From the NCBI GenBank assembly GCA_945607565.1, contig CALYZD010000019.1, positions 1 through 32,138 on the forward strand: a stretch of 32,138 nt of DNA, in the 5' to 3' direction. Source of the DNA: an uncultured Bacteroidales bacterium (GTDB lineage Bacteria > Bacteroidota > Bacteroidia > Bacteroidales > Marinilabiliaceae). The translations under genes were made by a program, and so were the position numbers. Below are positions 1 to 8,809 of the stretch, piece by piece. The notes under the pieces are model-generated. The model saw only the letters and a program-made list of their open reading frames with translations, had not been told where the DNA came from and did no database searches. Numbering within the stretch: position 1 is the first letter of the stretch; every line of letters starts with the position of its first letter.

Positions 1-64
1 GCCCATCGAAGACACGCTGCTTTCGGCGTGGAACTGGGAGAAAAGAATCAGAGGCGTCAAATAG
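1..64 (+). CDS. C-terminal end of a probable sugar-nucleotide epimerase (GalE-like), cut by the window edge
   Basis: An open frame enters from the left edge and stops at TAG 62-64. Only about 20 residues are visible, ending in the pattern AWNWEKRIRG. A tail of the form 'DAW-W-EK' is common at the end of bacterial UDP-glucose 4-epimerases (GalE, short-chain dehydrogenase/reductase fold), and that is my best guess. A strong intrinsic terminator follows within 30 bases, which supports a real gene ending here. The rest of the protein is outside the window, so the family call is tentative. Confidence 0.4.
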   Translation, partial: PIEDTLLSAWNWEKRIRGVK

Positions 65-90
65 CCGCCACGGGCATCACGCCCCGACAT

Positions 91-144
91 AGGCGGAAAG
101 CGGCGCGCACCGGCACGGAGCGACTGCTTTCCGCTATTTTTTTT
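91..144 (+). terminator. Rho-independent terminator after the leftmost gene
   Basis: GCGGAAAGC (93-101) pairs with GCTTTCCGC (126-134), and an eight-T run follows at 137-144. It sits just downstream of the partial gene ending at 64. The same stem sequence returns in the hairpin at 1977-2027. Confidence 0.8.
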
Positions 145-196
145 GTGACCGATGCCAGACTGCAGGCCGTGGCATCGCGCCTTTGCGTCAGCTGAC

Positions 197-229
197 ATTG
201 ACGCGCGCAACGGCTTTTTGCTAACTTTG
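197..229 (+). promoter_or_regulatory. Bacteroidetes-type promoter for the AAA-ATPase/PD-(D/E)XK gene
   Basis: A -7 element TAACTTTG (222-229) fits the TAnnTTTG consensus. A TTG at 198-200 lies 21 bp upstream, as expected for the -33 element. Transcription would begin near 236, giving a leader of about 15 bases before the ATG at 252. Confidence 0.6.
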
Positions 230-251
230 CAGAAATCAAAGCGCTTACGCC

Positions 252-1889
252 ATGCAAAGCTTACCCATCGGAATACAGAATTTCAAAGGTCTCCGCGAGG
301 ACGGCTACCTTTACGTAGACAAGACCGAAGTCGTCTATCGGCTTGTCGGCGAGGCAAAGGCCTATTTCCTTAGCCGCCCGCGACGCTTTGGCAAGAGCTT
401 GCTGTGCAGCACATTGCAGGCGTACTTCGAGGGCCGGAAAGAACTCTTTGAAGGCCTTGCGATAGAAAAACTCGAAACGCAGTGGCAGGCGTATCCGGTG
501 CTTTATATAGACTTCAACGGGCAGGTCTATGGCAGCGGCCTGGGCCTGCGCGCCACGCTCCACGACCACCTGAGCCGTTGGGAAAGCAAGTACGGCCTGC
601 AAACGCCGGCTGACTTTGAGGCGCTCCCCATCGAAAGCCAAAGCGTTTCGCTCGCCAGACGCTTCTATGACGCCATCGTCCGCATTCACGAGCAGACCGG
701 CAAACGCGTCGTGGTCATTGTGGACGAGTACGACAAGCCCCTGCTCGAATCGCTCGACAACAGCGAGGCACAGGAGCAGAGCCGCGCACTGTTCAAGGGC
801 TTTTTCGGCAATCTAAAAAAGCTTGACGAGCACCTTAAGTTCGTGTTCTTCACCGGCGTCACGAAATTCTCCAAAGTCTCCATCTTCAGCGACCTGAACC
901 AGCTGCGCGACATATCGCTCGAACCGGACTACGAGACCATCTGCGGCATCTCGGCCGACGAACTCATGGCCAATTTCACCAAGCGCGTGCAGAACATGGC
1001 CGACTATAATAATGTGTCGTGCGACGAGTGCTTTGCCCTGCTCAAGAAGAACTACGACGGTTATCACTTCTCGCGCCGCATGACCGACATGTACAACCCG
1101 TTCAGCATCCTGCGCGCACTGGCCTCGCGCGAGTTTGATTTCTACTGGTTCTCGACCGGCACGCCCACGTTCCTCGTAAAGCACTTGACGTCAGTCAAAA
1201 GCGAGCTGGACTTCAAGGAACTGACCGACGGCGTGTCAACATCTGCTGGCGAGATAACCGACTATCGGCCCGACAACACGAACATCATTCCCCTGCTTTA
1301 CCAAACTGGCTATCTGACCATTAAGGACTACAACCCGGCCTTGCAGCTCTTCACGCTCACCTATCCGAACGAAGAGGTCAAATACGGAATGCTCAATTCG
1401 CTCGCGCCGGCCGTGACCGACCGTGGCGACACGTCGTCGTCGCTTGCCAAGATATATAAAGCGCTCAACGCGAAGGATGTGGACTCGATGATGCTCGTTC
1501 TCAAAAGCGTCTATGCGTCACTGCCTTACATCAAGCCCGTATACCGCGAGGACATGGACGAGGAGGACCGGCAGGACGTCCTGAACAAGTACATCGAACG
1601 CGATTTTCAGAACGTTATTTACATCTTTTTCCTATTGATGGGGCAGCCGACGTATTCGGAAGTGCAGAACAATCTTGGCCGGGCCGACTGCATAGTGGAG
1701 ACGGACAACTACGTGTATCTGTTCGAATTCAAAGTTGAATCATCGGCCGAGGAGGCATTGGCGCAAATCCGCAGGCACGAGTACGCCACGCGCTATGCGG
1801 CCGACCGGCGAGAGGTGATTTGCGTTGGCGTCAACTTCGGGCGGCGCAAACGGAACATCACCGAGTGGAAGGTGGAGGGCCGGCGGTAG
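252..1889 (+). CDS. AAA-ATPase-like protein with C-terminal PD-(D/E)XK nuclease-like domain (DUF1703 type)
   Basis: 545 residues, the usual length for a family present in many copies in gut Bacteroidetes. The N-terminus (GIQNFKGLREDGYLYVDKT, about 4-25) and the segment FLSRPRRFGKSLL (about 38-50) form the characteristic opening and P-loop-like element of the 'AAA-ATPase-like' domain. VVVIVDEYDKPLLE (about 153-166) is the Walker B-like strand. Near residues 475-505, GRADCIVETDNYVYLFEFKV carries the D...E-x-K core of a PD-(D/E)XK nuclease fold. The cellular role is not established; members are often treated as mobile or defence-associated. The gene stands alone behind its own promoter, between two related hairpins (91-144 and 1977-2027), and converges on maeB. 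The family call is firm; the function is open. Confidence 0.9.
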   Translation: MQSLPIGIQNFKGLREDGYLYVDKTEVVYRLVGEAKAYFLSRPRRFGKSLLCSTLQAYFEGRKELFEGLAIEKLETQWQAYPVLYIDFNGQVYGSGLGLRATLHDHLSRWESKYGLQTPADFEALPIESQSVSLARRFYDAIVRIHEQTGKRVVVIVDEYDKPLLESLDNSEAQEQSRALFKGFFGNLKKLDEHLKFVFFTGVTKFSKVSIFSDLNQLRDISLEPDYETICGISADELMANFTKRVQNMADYNNVSCDECFALLKKNYDGYHFSRRMTDMYNPFSILRALASREFDFYWFSTGTPTFLVKHLTSVKSELDFKELTDGVSTSAGEITDYRPDNTNIIPLLYQTGYLTIKDYNPALQLFTLTYPNEEVKYGMLNSLAPAVTDRGDTSSSLAKIYKALNAKDVDSMMLVLKSVYASLPYIKPVYREDMDEEDRQDVLNKYIERDFQNVIYIFFLLMGQPTYSEVQNNLGRADCIVETDNYVYLFEFKVESSAEEALAQIRRHEYATRYAADRREVICVGVNFGRRKRNITEWKVEGRR

Positions 1890-1976
1890 CTCCCTTGCCC
1901 GGGCACCGGGCTTGTGGCGGATGACGTCTGATGGCTGCGGCGCGAGTCGCGGCCATTCGTTTTTTGCATGAAACGG

Positions 1977-2027
1977 CTCAGGCGGAAAGCCGCGCACACG
2001 CCGTGGTGTGGCTGCTTTCCGCCTGAG
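1977..2027. repeat. Perfect 14-bp-stem hairpin between convergent genes, related to the 91-144 terminator
   Basis: CTCAGGCGGAAAGC (1977-1990) is perfectly complementary to GCTTTCCGCCTGAG (2014-2027). The loop contains a second small stem, CACAC/GTGTG. It lies between the convergent ends of the AAA-ATPase-like gene (1889) and maeB (2051). Neither side carries a proper T run, so although a bidirectional terminator role is plausible from position, it is not a classical intrinsic terminator. The arm and the adjoining GCGCAC echo the hairpin at 91-144. Confidence 0.65.
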
Positions 2028-2050
2028 TGTGGGTTGCCGCGCGGTGCGGG

Positions 2051-4342
2051 CTATGCGGGCTTGTCGGCCATCTTCTTGGCCACGATGGCGTCGACCACGG
2101 CCACCGCCGTGATGTTGACGATGTCGTTGACGGTGCTCTCGATGTCGGTGAAGTGGATGGGCTTGTTGAGGCCCATCTGTATCGGCCCGATGAGGTCGGC
2201 CTTGCACAGTCCCTGAATCAGCTTGTAGCCCGAGTTGGCCGAGCTGAGGTTGGGGAAGACCAGTGTGTTGACTTCCTTGCCGAAGAGCCGTGTGAAGGGG
2301 TACTTCTTGTCGCGCAGCCTGTTGTCGAGCGCAAAGTTGACCTGCATCTCGCCGTCGATGGCGAGGGTGGGGTAGAGGTGCTGCATTATCTCGACTGCCT
2401 CGTGCACCTTGGAGGGGCTGCCTACGGTGTCGCTGCCGAAGTTGGAGTAGGACAGCATGGCGATGTTGGGCGTGTGGTTGAAGAACTTGACCGTGTGCGC
2501 CGCCAGCTTGGCTATGTCGACAAGGGTGTCGGTGTCGGGGTGCCGGTTGATGAGCGTGTCGGCCAGGAAGAAGGTCTCCTTGTTGGTGCTCATGATGTGC
2601 ATGGTGCCGAAGTGCTTGTATTCGGGCCTGATGCCGATGACTTCGGTGGCTATCTTGATGGTGTCGGAATATTTGGTGTAGAGGCCGGTGATGAAGGCGT
2701 CGGCCTCGCCCATCTCGACCATCATCATGCCGAAGTAGTTGCGGTCGAACATCTTGTCGTTGGCTTCGGGGAAGGTCAGGCCCTGGCGGGCGCGCTTGGC
2801 GGTGAGTGCCGATGCGTAGCGTTCGCGGCGTTCGGCCTCACTGTCGTGGCGCAGGTTGATGATTTCGATGCCGTCCATGTTCAGGTCCATTTCGTCGGCC
2901 ATTTTGAGGATGCGCTCGGTGTTGCCCAGCAGGATGGGCCGGCAGATGCCTTCGCTCTTGGCTTCGACGGCGGCCTTGAGCATGTTGGGGTGGATGCCCT
3001 CGGCAAAGACGACGCGCTGCGGGTCGCGACGGGCGGTGTCGTAGATCTGGCGGGTGAACGACGACTCGTAGCCCATCAGTTCGCGCAGGTGGATGCAGTA
3101 GGCGTCCCAGTCGTCGATGCGCTTGCGTGCCACGCCCGATTCCATGGCGGCCTTGGCCACTGCGATGGACACTTCGGTTATCAGTCGCGGGTCGACGGGT
3201 TTGGGGATGAAGTACTGCGGGCCGAAGGTCAGATTGTTGACGTGATAGGCCTCGTTGACCACGTCGGGCACGGGCTGCTTGGCCAGTGCGGCTATGGCGC
3301 GGACGGCGGCCAGCTTCATCTCTTCGTTGATGGCGGTGGCGTTGGTGTCGAGCGCTCCGCGGAAGATGTAGGGGAAGCCGATGACGTTGTTGATCTGGTT
3401 GGGATAGTCGGAGCGGCCGGTCGACATCAGCACGTCGGGGCGCGACTCCATGGCGTCTTCATACGATATTTCGGGCACGGGGTTGGCCAGCGCGAACACT
3501 ATCGGGTTGGCGGCCATGGAGCGGATCATGTCTTTGGTCAGCACGTTGCCCTTCGAGAGTCCGAGGAAGACGTCGGCGCCGGCCACGGCCTCGGCCAGCG
3601 TGCTGACGTCGGTGCGTTCGGTGGCGAAGAGGCGCTTGCTCTCGTTCAGGTCGGGGCGGTCGGCTCGGATGACGCCCTTGCTGTCGAGCATGACGATGTT
3701 CTCCTTGCGTGCGCCCAGAGCCACGTAGAGCTTGGTGCACGATATGGCGGCCGCTCCGGCTCCGTTGACCACTATGCGGACGTCCTCGATGCGCTTGCCG
3801 GCCACTTCGAGCGCGTTGATCAGGCCGGCGCTCGATATGATGGCGGTGCCGTGCTGGTCGTCGTGCATGACGGGGATGTCGAGCTCCTCCTTCAGTCGCC
3901 GTTCAATCTCGAAGCATTCGGGGGCCTTGATGTCCTCGAGGTTGATGCCGCCGAATGTGGGCGCTATGGCCTTGACGGCGGCTATGAATTTTTCGGGGTC
4001 TTTCTCGTTGACTTCGATGTCGAACACGTCGATGCCTGCGTATATCTTGAACAGCAGGCCCTTGCCCTCCATCACCGGCTTGCCGCTCATGGCGCCGATG
4101 TCGCCCAGGCCGAGCACGGCCGTGCCGTTGGAGATGACGGCCACGAGGTTGCCCTTGGCGGTGTAGCGGTAGGCGTTGGTCGGGTCTTTCTGGATTTCGA
4201 GGCAGGGCTCGGCCACGCCGGGCGAGTAGGCCAGCGACAGGTCGGTCTGTGTCTTGTAGGGTTTGGTCGGGACTACTTCGATCTTGCCCGGCTTGCCTTG
4301 CGAGTGGTATAGAAGCGCTGCTTCCTTGGTTATTTTTGCCAT
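2051..4342 (-). CDS. maeB: NADP-dependent malic enzyme, MaeB type with phosphotransacetylase-like C-terminal domain
   Basis: 763 residues, matching the long two-domain MaeB family (about 760). It decarboxylates malate oxidatively to pyruvate and CO2 in the cytoplasm, with NADP+ as the expected cofactor. The malic-enzyme half (about 1-430) shows [11 protein letters not shown], the catalytic-region motif [11 protein letters not shown] and the dinucleotide-binding [11 protein letters not shown]. The C-terminal half (about 430-763, [15 protein letters not shown] and [12 protein letters not shown]) is the phosphotransacetylase-like domain, which in MaeB homologues senses acetyl-CoA instead of acting as an enzyme. 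The gene diverges from tyrS with about 250 bases between them, and a weak -7 box lies upstream at 4410-4417. It is intact. A 761-codon open frame on the opposite strand is only a shadow of GC-rich third positions. Confidence 0.96.
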   Translation of the reverse strand: MAKITKEAALLYHSQGKPGKIEVVPTKPYKTQTDLSLAYSPGVAEPCLEIQKDPTNAYRYTAKGNLVAVISNGTAVLGLGDIGAMSGKPVMEGKGLLFKIYAGIDVFDIEVNEKDPEKFIAAVKAIAPTFGGINLEDIKAPECFEIERRLKEELDIPVMHDDQHGTAIISSAGLINALEVAGKRIEDVRIVVNGAGAAAISCTKLYVALGARKENIVMLDSKGVIRADRPDLNESKRLFATERTDVSTLAEAVAGADVFLGLSKGNVLTKDMIRSMAANPIVFALANPVPEISYEDAMESRPDVLMSTGRSDYPNQINNVIGFPYIFRGALDTNATAINEEMKLAAVRAIAALAKQPVPDVVNEAYHVNNLTFGPQYFIPKPVDPRLITEVSIAVAKAAMESGVARKRIDDWDAYCIHLRELMGYESSFTRQIYDTARRDPQRVVFAEGIHPNMLKAAVEAKSEGICRPILLGNTERILKMADEMDLNMDGIEIINLRHDSEAERRERYASALTAKRARQGLTFPEANDKMFDRNYFGMMMVEMGEADAFITGLYTKYSDTIKIATEVIGIRPEYKHFGTMHIMSTNKETFFLADTLINRHPDTDTLVDIAKLAAHTVKFFNHTPNIAMLSYSNFGSDTVGSPSKVHEAVEIMQHLYPTLAIDGEMQVNFALDNRLRDKKYPFTRLFGKEVNTLVFPNLSSANSGYKLIQGLCKADLIGPIQMGLNKPIHFTDIESTVNDIVNITAVAVVDAIVAKKMADKPA

Positions 4343-4409
4343 GTTTTGGAATGTTTAATATGGTTAACGCCGCGTGCCCCCGAGCGTCGGGACCGGCACA
4401 CAAACACCT

Positions 4410-4417
4410 GCAAGTTA
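4410..4417 (-). promoter_or_regulatory. Possible -7 element for maeB
   Basis: On the minus strand the bases read TAACTTGC, one or two mismatches from TAnnTTTG, about 70 bases upstream of the maeB ATG. I see no convincing -33 element at the right spacing, so this is a weak call. Confidence 0.3.
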
Positions 4418-4539
4418 GCAATAATGTTGCGACGGGACCGCTTCCGGCGTGCAAAAAAGTGCGTCGCACTCCGGCCGGAGCCTCTGCGGCGTGGGCTGCA
4501 ATGGTGGCCGCCGGCGGTCGCATCTTCGAAAGAATGTTC

Positions 4540-4547
4540 TATCTTTG
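4540..4547 (+). promoter_or_regulatory. -7 promoter element for tyrS
   Basis: TATCTTTG is an exact match to TAnnTTTG and lies 46 bases before the tyrS ATG at 4594. The -33 region is poorly conserved. The same octamer is found upstream of radA, metG and the tRNA-Glu/rpsT unit in this window. Confidence 0.55.
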
Positions 4548-4593
4548 GCGCGCAAAAGACGCGATAATAAAGAATTAACAACTCAATAATCCG

Positions 4594-5880
4594 ATGAACT
4601 TTGTAGAAGAACTGCAGTGGAGAGGAATGATCCACAACATGATGCCCGGCACCGAGGAGCAACTTGCCAAGGAAATGACCACAGCCTACGTCGGCATCGA
4701 CCCGACGGCCGACTCGCTCCATATCGGTCACCTTGTGGGCGTGATGATGCTCAAGCACTTTCAGGCGGCAGGCCATAGGCCGATAGTGCTGGTGGGCGGC
4801 GCCACGGGCATGATAGGCGACCCGTCGCTCAAGTCGGCCGAGCGCAACCTGCTCGACGAAGACACGCTGCGTCATAACCAGGAGGCCATCAAGAGCCAGC
4901 TCAAGCGCTTCCTCTCGTTCAACACGGGCGAGAAGAACGAGGCCCTGATGGTCAACAACTACGACTGGATGAAGGACTACACCTTCCTGCACTTCATTCG
5001 CGACATTGGCAAGCACATCACCGTCAACTACATGATGGCCAAAGACTCCGTCAAGAAGCGCCTGAGCACCGACTCGCGCGAGGGCATGTCGTTCACCGAG
5101 TTCACCTATCAGCTGGTGCAGGGCTACGACTTCCTCTACCTCAACGAGCACTACGGCTGCAAGCTCCAGATGGGCGGCAGCGACCAGTGGGGCAACATCA
5201 CCACTGGCACCGAGCTCATCCGCCGCAAGAACGGCGGCGAAGCCTTTGCCCTGACCTGCCCGCTGATAACCAAAGCCGACGGCGGCAAGTTCGGCAAGAC
5301 CGAGAGCGGCAACATCTGGCTCGACGCCGAGCGCACCAGTCCCTACAAGTTCTACCAGTTCTGGCTCAACACGTCGGACGCCGACGCCGAAAAATACATC
5401 AAGATATTCACCATGCTCCCGCGCGCCGAAATCGAAGAGCTGGTGGCCCGTCAGAACGCCGACCCGGCCGCACGCCCGCTCCAGAAGCGTCTGGCCGACG
5501 AGATAACCACTCTTGTCCACGGCCCCGAGGCCCTGGCCGCCGCCATCGAAGCCTCGCAGATTCTGTTCGGCAAAGGCACCACCGAGACCCTCCACGGCAT
5601 GGACGAGAAGACGTTCCTCTCGGTGTTCGAGGGCGTGCCGACCTACGAGGTGGCCCGCACCGCCATCGAAGCCGGAGTGCCGGCCGTGGAGCTGCTGACC
5701 GACATGGCTCCCGTCTTCGCGTCTAAGGGAGAGATGCGGCGCAACGTGGCCGGCCTGCAGATCAACAAGGCCCGCCTCGACGCTCCCGACGCCACTGTCG
5801 ACGCGTCGGCTCTGCTCAACGGCCGATACATCCTGGTGCAGAAGGGCAAGAAGAATTTCTACATCATAGTGGCACGCTGA
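4594..5880 (+). CDS. tyrS: Tyrosyl-tRNA synthetase
   Basis: 428 residues, normal for bacterial TyrRS. This class I cytoplasmic enzyme charges tRNA-Tyr. The HIGH signature is HIGH at residues 43-46 ([13 protein letters not shown]). The tyrosine/ATP-site segments [11 protein letters not shown] and [11 protein letters not shown] are present. The KMSKS loop appears as KFGKT (near 230), the usual form in this TyrRS subgroup. The last 70 or so residues ([17 protein letters not shown]...[16 protein letters not shown]) form the S4-like RNA-binding domain. The gene has its own -7 box (4540-4547) and ends in a strong terminator (5925-5977), so it is probably monocistronic. No defects seen. Confidence 0.97.
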   Translation: MNFVEELQWRGMIHNMMPGTEEQLAKEMTTAYVGIDPTADSLHIGHLVGVMMLKHFQAAGHRPIVLVGGATGMIGDPSLKSAERNLLDEDTLRHNQEAIKSQLKRFLSFNTGEKNEALMVNNYDWMKDYTFLHFIRDIGKHITVNYMMAKDSVKKRLSTDSREGMSFTEFTYQLVQGYDFLYLNEHYGCKLQMGGSDQWGNITTGTELIRRKNGGEAFALTCPLITKADGGKFGKTESGNIWLDAERTSPYKFYQFWLNTSDADAEKYIKIFTMLPRAEIEELVARQNADPAARPLQKRLADEITTLVHGPEALAAAIEASQILFGKGTTETLHGMDEKTFLSVFEGVPTYEVARTAIEAGVPAVELLTDMAPVFASKGEMRRNVAGLQINKARLDAPDATVDASALLNGRYILVQKGKKNFYIIVAR

Positions 5881-5924
5881 GCCGCCCCTCGGCCCCGCAC
5901 ACCAAGCCACAGGCCTCATGCCGA

Positions 5925-5977
5925 CTGCGCCGCCCGCCGCACACACCGCGTGTGCCCGGGCGGCGCAGTTTTTTTTT
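5925..5977 (+). terminator. Strong rho-independent terminator of tyrS
   Basis: CTGCGCCGCCCG (5925-5936) is perfectly complementary to CGGGCGGCGCAG (5957-5968) and is followed by nine T residues (5969-5977). Confidence 0.92.
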
Positions 5978-5981
5978 GTGT

Positions 5982-6047
5982 GAACCTTGTCCGTGCCAAG
6001 TCCGAACCTTGCTCGAACCTTGCATGTGTCTTGCACGAGCCTTGCCG
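5982..6047. repeat. Degenerate 11-bp tandem repeat, six units
   Basis: Six consecutive 11-base units can be aligned without gaps: GAACCTTGTCC, GTGCCAAGTCC, GAACCTTGCTC, GAACCTTGCAT, GTGTCTTGCAC and GAGCCTTGCCG. The consensus is roughly GAACCTTGCNC, with units 1, 3 and 4 sharing GAACCTTG exactly. The array begins five bases after the tyrS terminator T run and ends 57 bases before the start of the dcu-like pseudogene. I see no coding use for it. The period is close to one helical turn, so a protein-binding role is possible but unproven. Confidence 0.6.
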
Positions 6048-6104
6048 CTTGCGTGGCAGTGGCGACGTTCTTTTTGCTGAATTTTTCTAAACCTCTGATT
6101 TGTC

Positions 6105-6601
6105 ATGGACTTATTGATTATCACTGAGCTGCTGGTGGTTCTGGTGGCTCTCTATGTGGGGTCGCGCTACGGGAGCCTGGCCCTCGGAGCCATTGCGGGC
6201 ATAGGCCTGGCCATTCTTGTGTTCGGTTTCAAGCTCAGGCCGGCACGCCTCTCACCGACGTCATCTGCATCATCGTGGCGGCCTGTCCGTGGGCCATCGC
6301 GTTCGCCTTCTTCGCCGTGTCGGTGCTCATCAACTCGCAGGGAGCGGTAGTGGTGTCGATGCTGCCGCTGGCCTATTCGCTCGGCATACCCGGCCCGGTG
6401 CTGCTGGGAGTGCTGCCCAGTGTCTATGGCTATTTCTTCCTGCCCAACTATCCGTCGGACATCGCCACGGTCAATTTCGACCGTTCGGGCACAACCCGAA
6501 TAGGCAAATATCTGTTCAACCACTCGTTCATGATGCCCGGCCTGGTCAGCGTGACGGTGGCCACCGTGGTAGCCTATTCCATCACGACGCTTTTCTTCTG
6601 A
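6105..6601 (+). pseudogene. Anaerobic C4-dicarboxylate transporter (DcuA/DcuB family) remnant: large internal deletion plus frameshift
   Basis: The first frame (ATG 6105) gives a typical Dcu N-terminus, with ALYVGSRYGSLALGAIAGIG followed by VFGFKLRPA. Family similarity then continues in another frame near 6240 as AGTPLTDVICIIVAA, consistent with loss of one base. That segment runs directly into the family's C-terminal end: CPWAIAFAFFAVSVLINSQGA, LPNYPSDIATVNFD, SGTTRIGKYLFNHSFMMPG. Dcu proteins are about 440 residues. The repaired reading would be about 165, so roughly 275 residues, most of the membrane core, are missing at a junction close to VAA/CPW. An intact gene would have exchanged fumarate/aspartate/succinate at the inner membrane. 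Either lesion alone should abolish transport. A chimeric assembly is the alternative explanation. Confidence 0.85.
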
Positions 6602-6631
6602 ATGATGGCTGAATGATGGCAGGCGATGCCC

Positions 6632-6688
6632 CCGGCGGAGCCTTCGCCCAGCGTCCCGGACGGCGCCGGACGAAGGCTCCGGCCTTTT
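6632..6688 (+). terminator. Rho-independent terminator after the dcu-like pseudogene
   Basis: CGGAGCCTTCG (6636-6646) pairs perfectly with CGAAGGCTCCG (6671-6681), with a short CCTTTT tail (6683-6688). It separates the pseudogene from the MATE gene. Confidence 0.7.
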
Positions 6689-6746
6689 GCGGGGCAGCTT
6701 AACTATATTTAGAAAACTTTGGCAGCCGTGCGGCACGGAATTTTGG

Positions 6747-6754
6747 CAACTTTG
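6747..6754 (+). promoter_or_regulatory. Possible -7 element for the MATE gene
   Basis: CAACTTTG differs from TAnnTTTG at one position and lies 40 bases before the chosen ATG (6794). A TTTG at 6718-6721 is 25 bp upstream, longer than the usual 19-21 bp gap, so the call is weak. Its position argues against the upstream ATG at 6719 being the real start. Confidence 0.35.
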
Positions 6755-6793
6755 CGGCCGAAATCGCAAAAAAAGACACATTCCACACACACA

Positions 6794-8137
6794 ATGGCAA
6801 ACTCTCCTCACACACTCGGTTCCGACAGCATCCGCAGCCTGCTGCTGCGCTACGCCATTCCGTCCATCATCGGCATGACGGCCATGTCGCTCTACAACCT
6901 GATGGACAGCATCTTCATAGGCTACGGCGTGGGCGACAAGGCTTTGGCCGGCCTTGCGGTAACCTTCCCGTTCATGAACCTTGCGGCGGCCTTTGGCGCG
7001 CTGGTGGGCGTGGGCGCGGGCGCGGTGGTGTCGGTCAAGCTGGGGCAGCGCGACCTGCGCACGGCCGAGCTGGCCTTGGGCAACGTGGTGCTGCTCAACG
7101 TGACCATCGGCTCGGTGTTCACCATAGTGTCGCTGCTGTTCCTCGACGGCATCCTGACCTTCTTCGGCGCCAGCGAAGTCAGTCTGCCCTATGCGCGCGA
7201 ATACATGCAGGTCATCCTGCTGGGCAACATAGTGACGCACGTCTACATGGGCCTCAACGACGTGACGCGCGCCTCGGGCTATCCGCAGCGGGCCATGGCC
7301 GCCACGCTGACGGCCGTGGTCATCAATGCCGGCTTCAACTCGCTGTTCATCTTCGGGCTGGGCATGGGCATCCGCGGAGCCGCCCTGGGCACCATCTGCG
7401 CGCAGTCGGTGGCGCTGGCCTTCCTGCTGGTGCACTACACGCGGCCGCAGACCTATCTGCGCTTCCGCCTGCACGCGTTCCGATACAGCCTCAAGATGGT
7501 GCGCTCCATCATCGGCATCGGCTGCTCGCCGTTCTTCATCAACCTGTGCGCCTGCATGGTGGTCACGCTCATCAATCAGGGGCTGATGCGCTACGGCAAC
7601 GATCATTATGTGGGCGCCTATGGTATCAACAACCGGATTTTGTTTATCTTTATCATGATTGTGATGGGGCTCAACCAGGGCATGCAGCCCATCGTGGGCT
7701 ACAACTACGGAGCCGGGCAGATGCGGCGCGTGGTGCGGGCCTACAAGGCCACGGTGATATGCGCCACGGCGGTGATGACGGTCTGCTTTGTGCTGTGCGA
7801 GTTCTTCCCGCATCTGGTCATAGCCATGGTGACCGACAACGACACCTATCGCGACATAGGCAGCCGCGGCCTCCGCATCATGGCCGCCATGACGCCGCTG
7901 GTCGGGTTCCAGGTGGTCACCGTCAGTCTCTTCCAGTCGATTGGCAAGGCGCACAAGGCCATCTTCATGTCGCTCTCGCGCCAGTTGCTGCTGCTGGTGC
8001 CGCTGCTGCTGACCCTGCCCCCGCACTACGGCACCGACGGCGTGTGGATCAGCCTGCCGGTGTCCGACTTCCTGTCTGTGGTGCTGGCCACGGTGCTGGT
8101 GACGGGGCAGATCCGCAAGTTGCGCAAGGAATATTAA
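6794..8137 (+). CDS. MATE family multidrug/cation antiporter
   Basis: 447 residues from ATG 6794 (MANSPHTLGSDSIRSLLLRYAIP). An in-frame ATG at 6719 would add 25 residues unlike any family N-terminus and would place the probable promoter inside the gene. The protein is an inner-membrane transporter with about twelve hydrophobic helices in two halves. Typical MATE segments are AIPSIIGMTAMSLYNLMDSIFIG (residues about 20-42), the first-half GVGAGAVVSVKLGQRD, and the second-half GINNRILFIFIMIVMGLNQGMQPIVGYNYGA. The last is the NorM/MepA-like repeat of the first. Such proteins export drugs or organic cations using Na+ or H+; the actual substrate cannot be read from the sequence. It is followed 30 bases later by the cytidylate-kinase-like gene, probably co-transcribed. 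Confidence 0.92.
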   Translation: MANSPHTLGSDSIRSLLLRYAIPSIIGMTAMSLYNLMDSIFIGYGVGDKALAGLAVTFPFMNLAAAFGALVGVGAGAVVSVKLGQRDLRTAELALGNVVLLNVTIGSVFTIVSLLFLDGILTFFGASEVSLPYAREYMQVILLGNIVTHVYMGLNDVTRASGYPQRAMAATLTAVVINAGFNSLFIFGLGMGIRGAALGTICAQSVALAFLLVHYTRPQTYLRFRLHAFRYSLKMVRSIIGIGCSPFFINLCACMVVTLINQGLMRYGNDHYVGAYGINNRILFIFIMIVMGLNQGMQPIVGYNYGAGQMRRVVRAYKATVICATAVMTVCFVLCEFFPHLVIAMVTDNDTYRDIGSRGLRIMAAMTPLVGFQVVTVSLFQSIGKAHKAIFMSLSRQLLLLVPLLLTLPPHYGTDGVWISLPVSDFLSVVLATVLVTGQIRKLRKEY

Positions 8138-8167
8138 TCCGAACGTTTCACAAAAAATACAACCCTT

Positions 8168-8809
8168 ATGGACATCAAATCAGACACCATCGTCACCATC
8201 GGGCGGCAGTTTGGCAGCGGCGGCCGGGTGGTGGGCCACAGGCTCGCCGAGCGCCTGGGTATTAACTACTACGACCGCAAGATTCTGACCCGCGCCGCCT
8301 CCGAAAGCGGCATTCGCGGAGAATTTTTCGAAAAGATGGACGAGAAGCCCTCGCAGAGCATCTTCATGTCGTTCGCCGGCATGTTCTCGGCCGGCACCAC
8401 CATCCTGCCCGGCAACGACTATCTGTCGGGCGAATCGCTCTTCAAGATGCAGAGCGACGCCATCCGCAACGCAGCCTCCGAGGGCGGATGCGTCTTTGTG
8501 GGCCGATGCGCCGACTACGTGCTGCGCGACTATCCCGACCGCTTCGACATCTTCATCTGCGCCGACATGGACGACCGCATCGCCCGCGCAATGGCCTACG
8601 ACGACAAGCTGACCCCCGACGCCGCCCGCCAGCTGATAGCCCACACCGACAAGACCCGCGCCGCCTTCTACAACTACTACACCGACAAGGTCTGGGGCGA
8701 GGCGGCATCATATCATCTGTGCGTCAACTCGTCGCTGCTCTCGCCCGAAGAGTGCGTCGACTACATCATAAACTTCATTGAGCGTGTCCAGCATTCGGCC
8801 TCAAAATAA
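8168..8809 (+). CDS. Cytidylate kinase-like protein
   Basis: 213 residues. The N-terminus VTIGRQFGSGGRVVGHRLAE (about 9-28) carries a GSGG-type P-loop, and NYYDRKILTRAASESG follows, as in the 'cytidylate kinase-like' family (related to CMP kinase Cmk but without its full NMP-binding insert). GGCVFVGRCADYVLRDYPD (about 105-123) and the C-terminal Arg/Tyr region (DKTRAAFYNYYTDKVWG) match the same family. It is probably a cytoplasmic nucleotide or small-molecule kinase; the substrate is not known and it should not be assumed to be the essential Cmk. Its 3' end overlaps the start of folK by 32 bases, and the MATE gene precedes it, suggesting one operon. Confidence 0.88.
   Translation: MDIKSDTIVTIGRQFGSGGRVVGHRLAERLGINYYDRKILTRAASESGIRGEFFEKMDEKPSQSIFMSFAGMFSAGTTILPGNDYLSGESLFKMQSDAIRNAASEGGCVFVGRCADYVLRDYPDRFDIFICADMDDRIARAMAYDDKLTPDAARQLIAHTDKTRAAFYNYYTDKVWGEAASYHLCVNSSLLSPEECVDYIINFIERVQHSASK

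Noticed and set aside
2027-4312. A 761-codon open frame on the plus strand across maeB
   Set aside because: It is an antisense shadow of maeB created by GC-rich third positions. Its protein is a low-complexity Val/Gly/Asp/His mixture with no family features, while the minus frame is a clear malic enzyme.
6167-8026. A 619-codon minus-strand open frame across the dcu remnant and the MATE gene
   Set aside because: The Gln/His/Arg-rich translation is a typical shadow, with no domain pattern, and it runs antisense to an obvious transporter.
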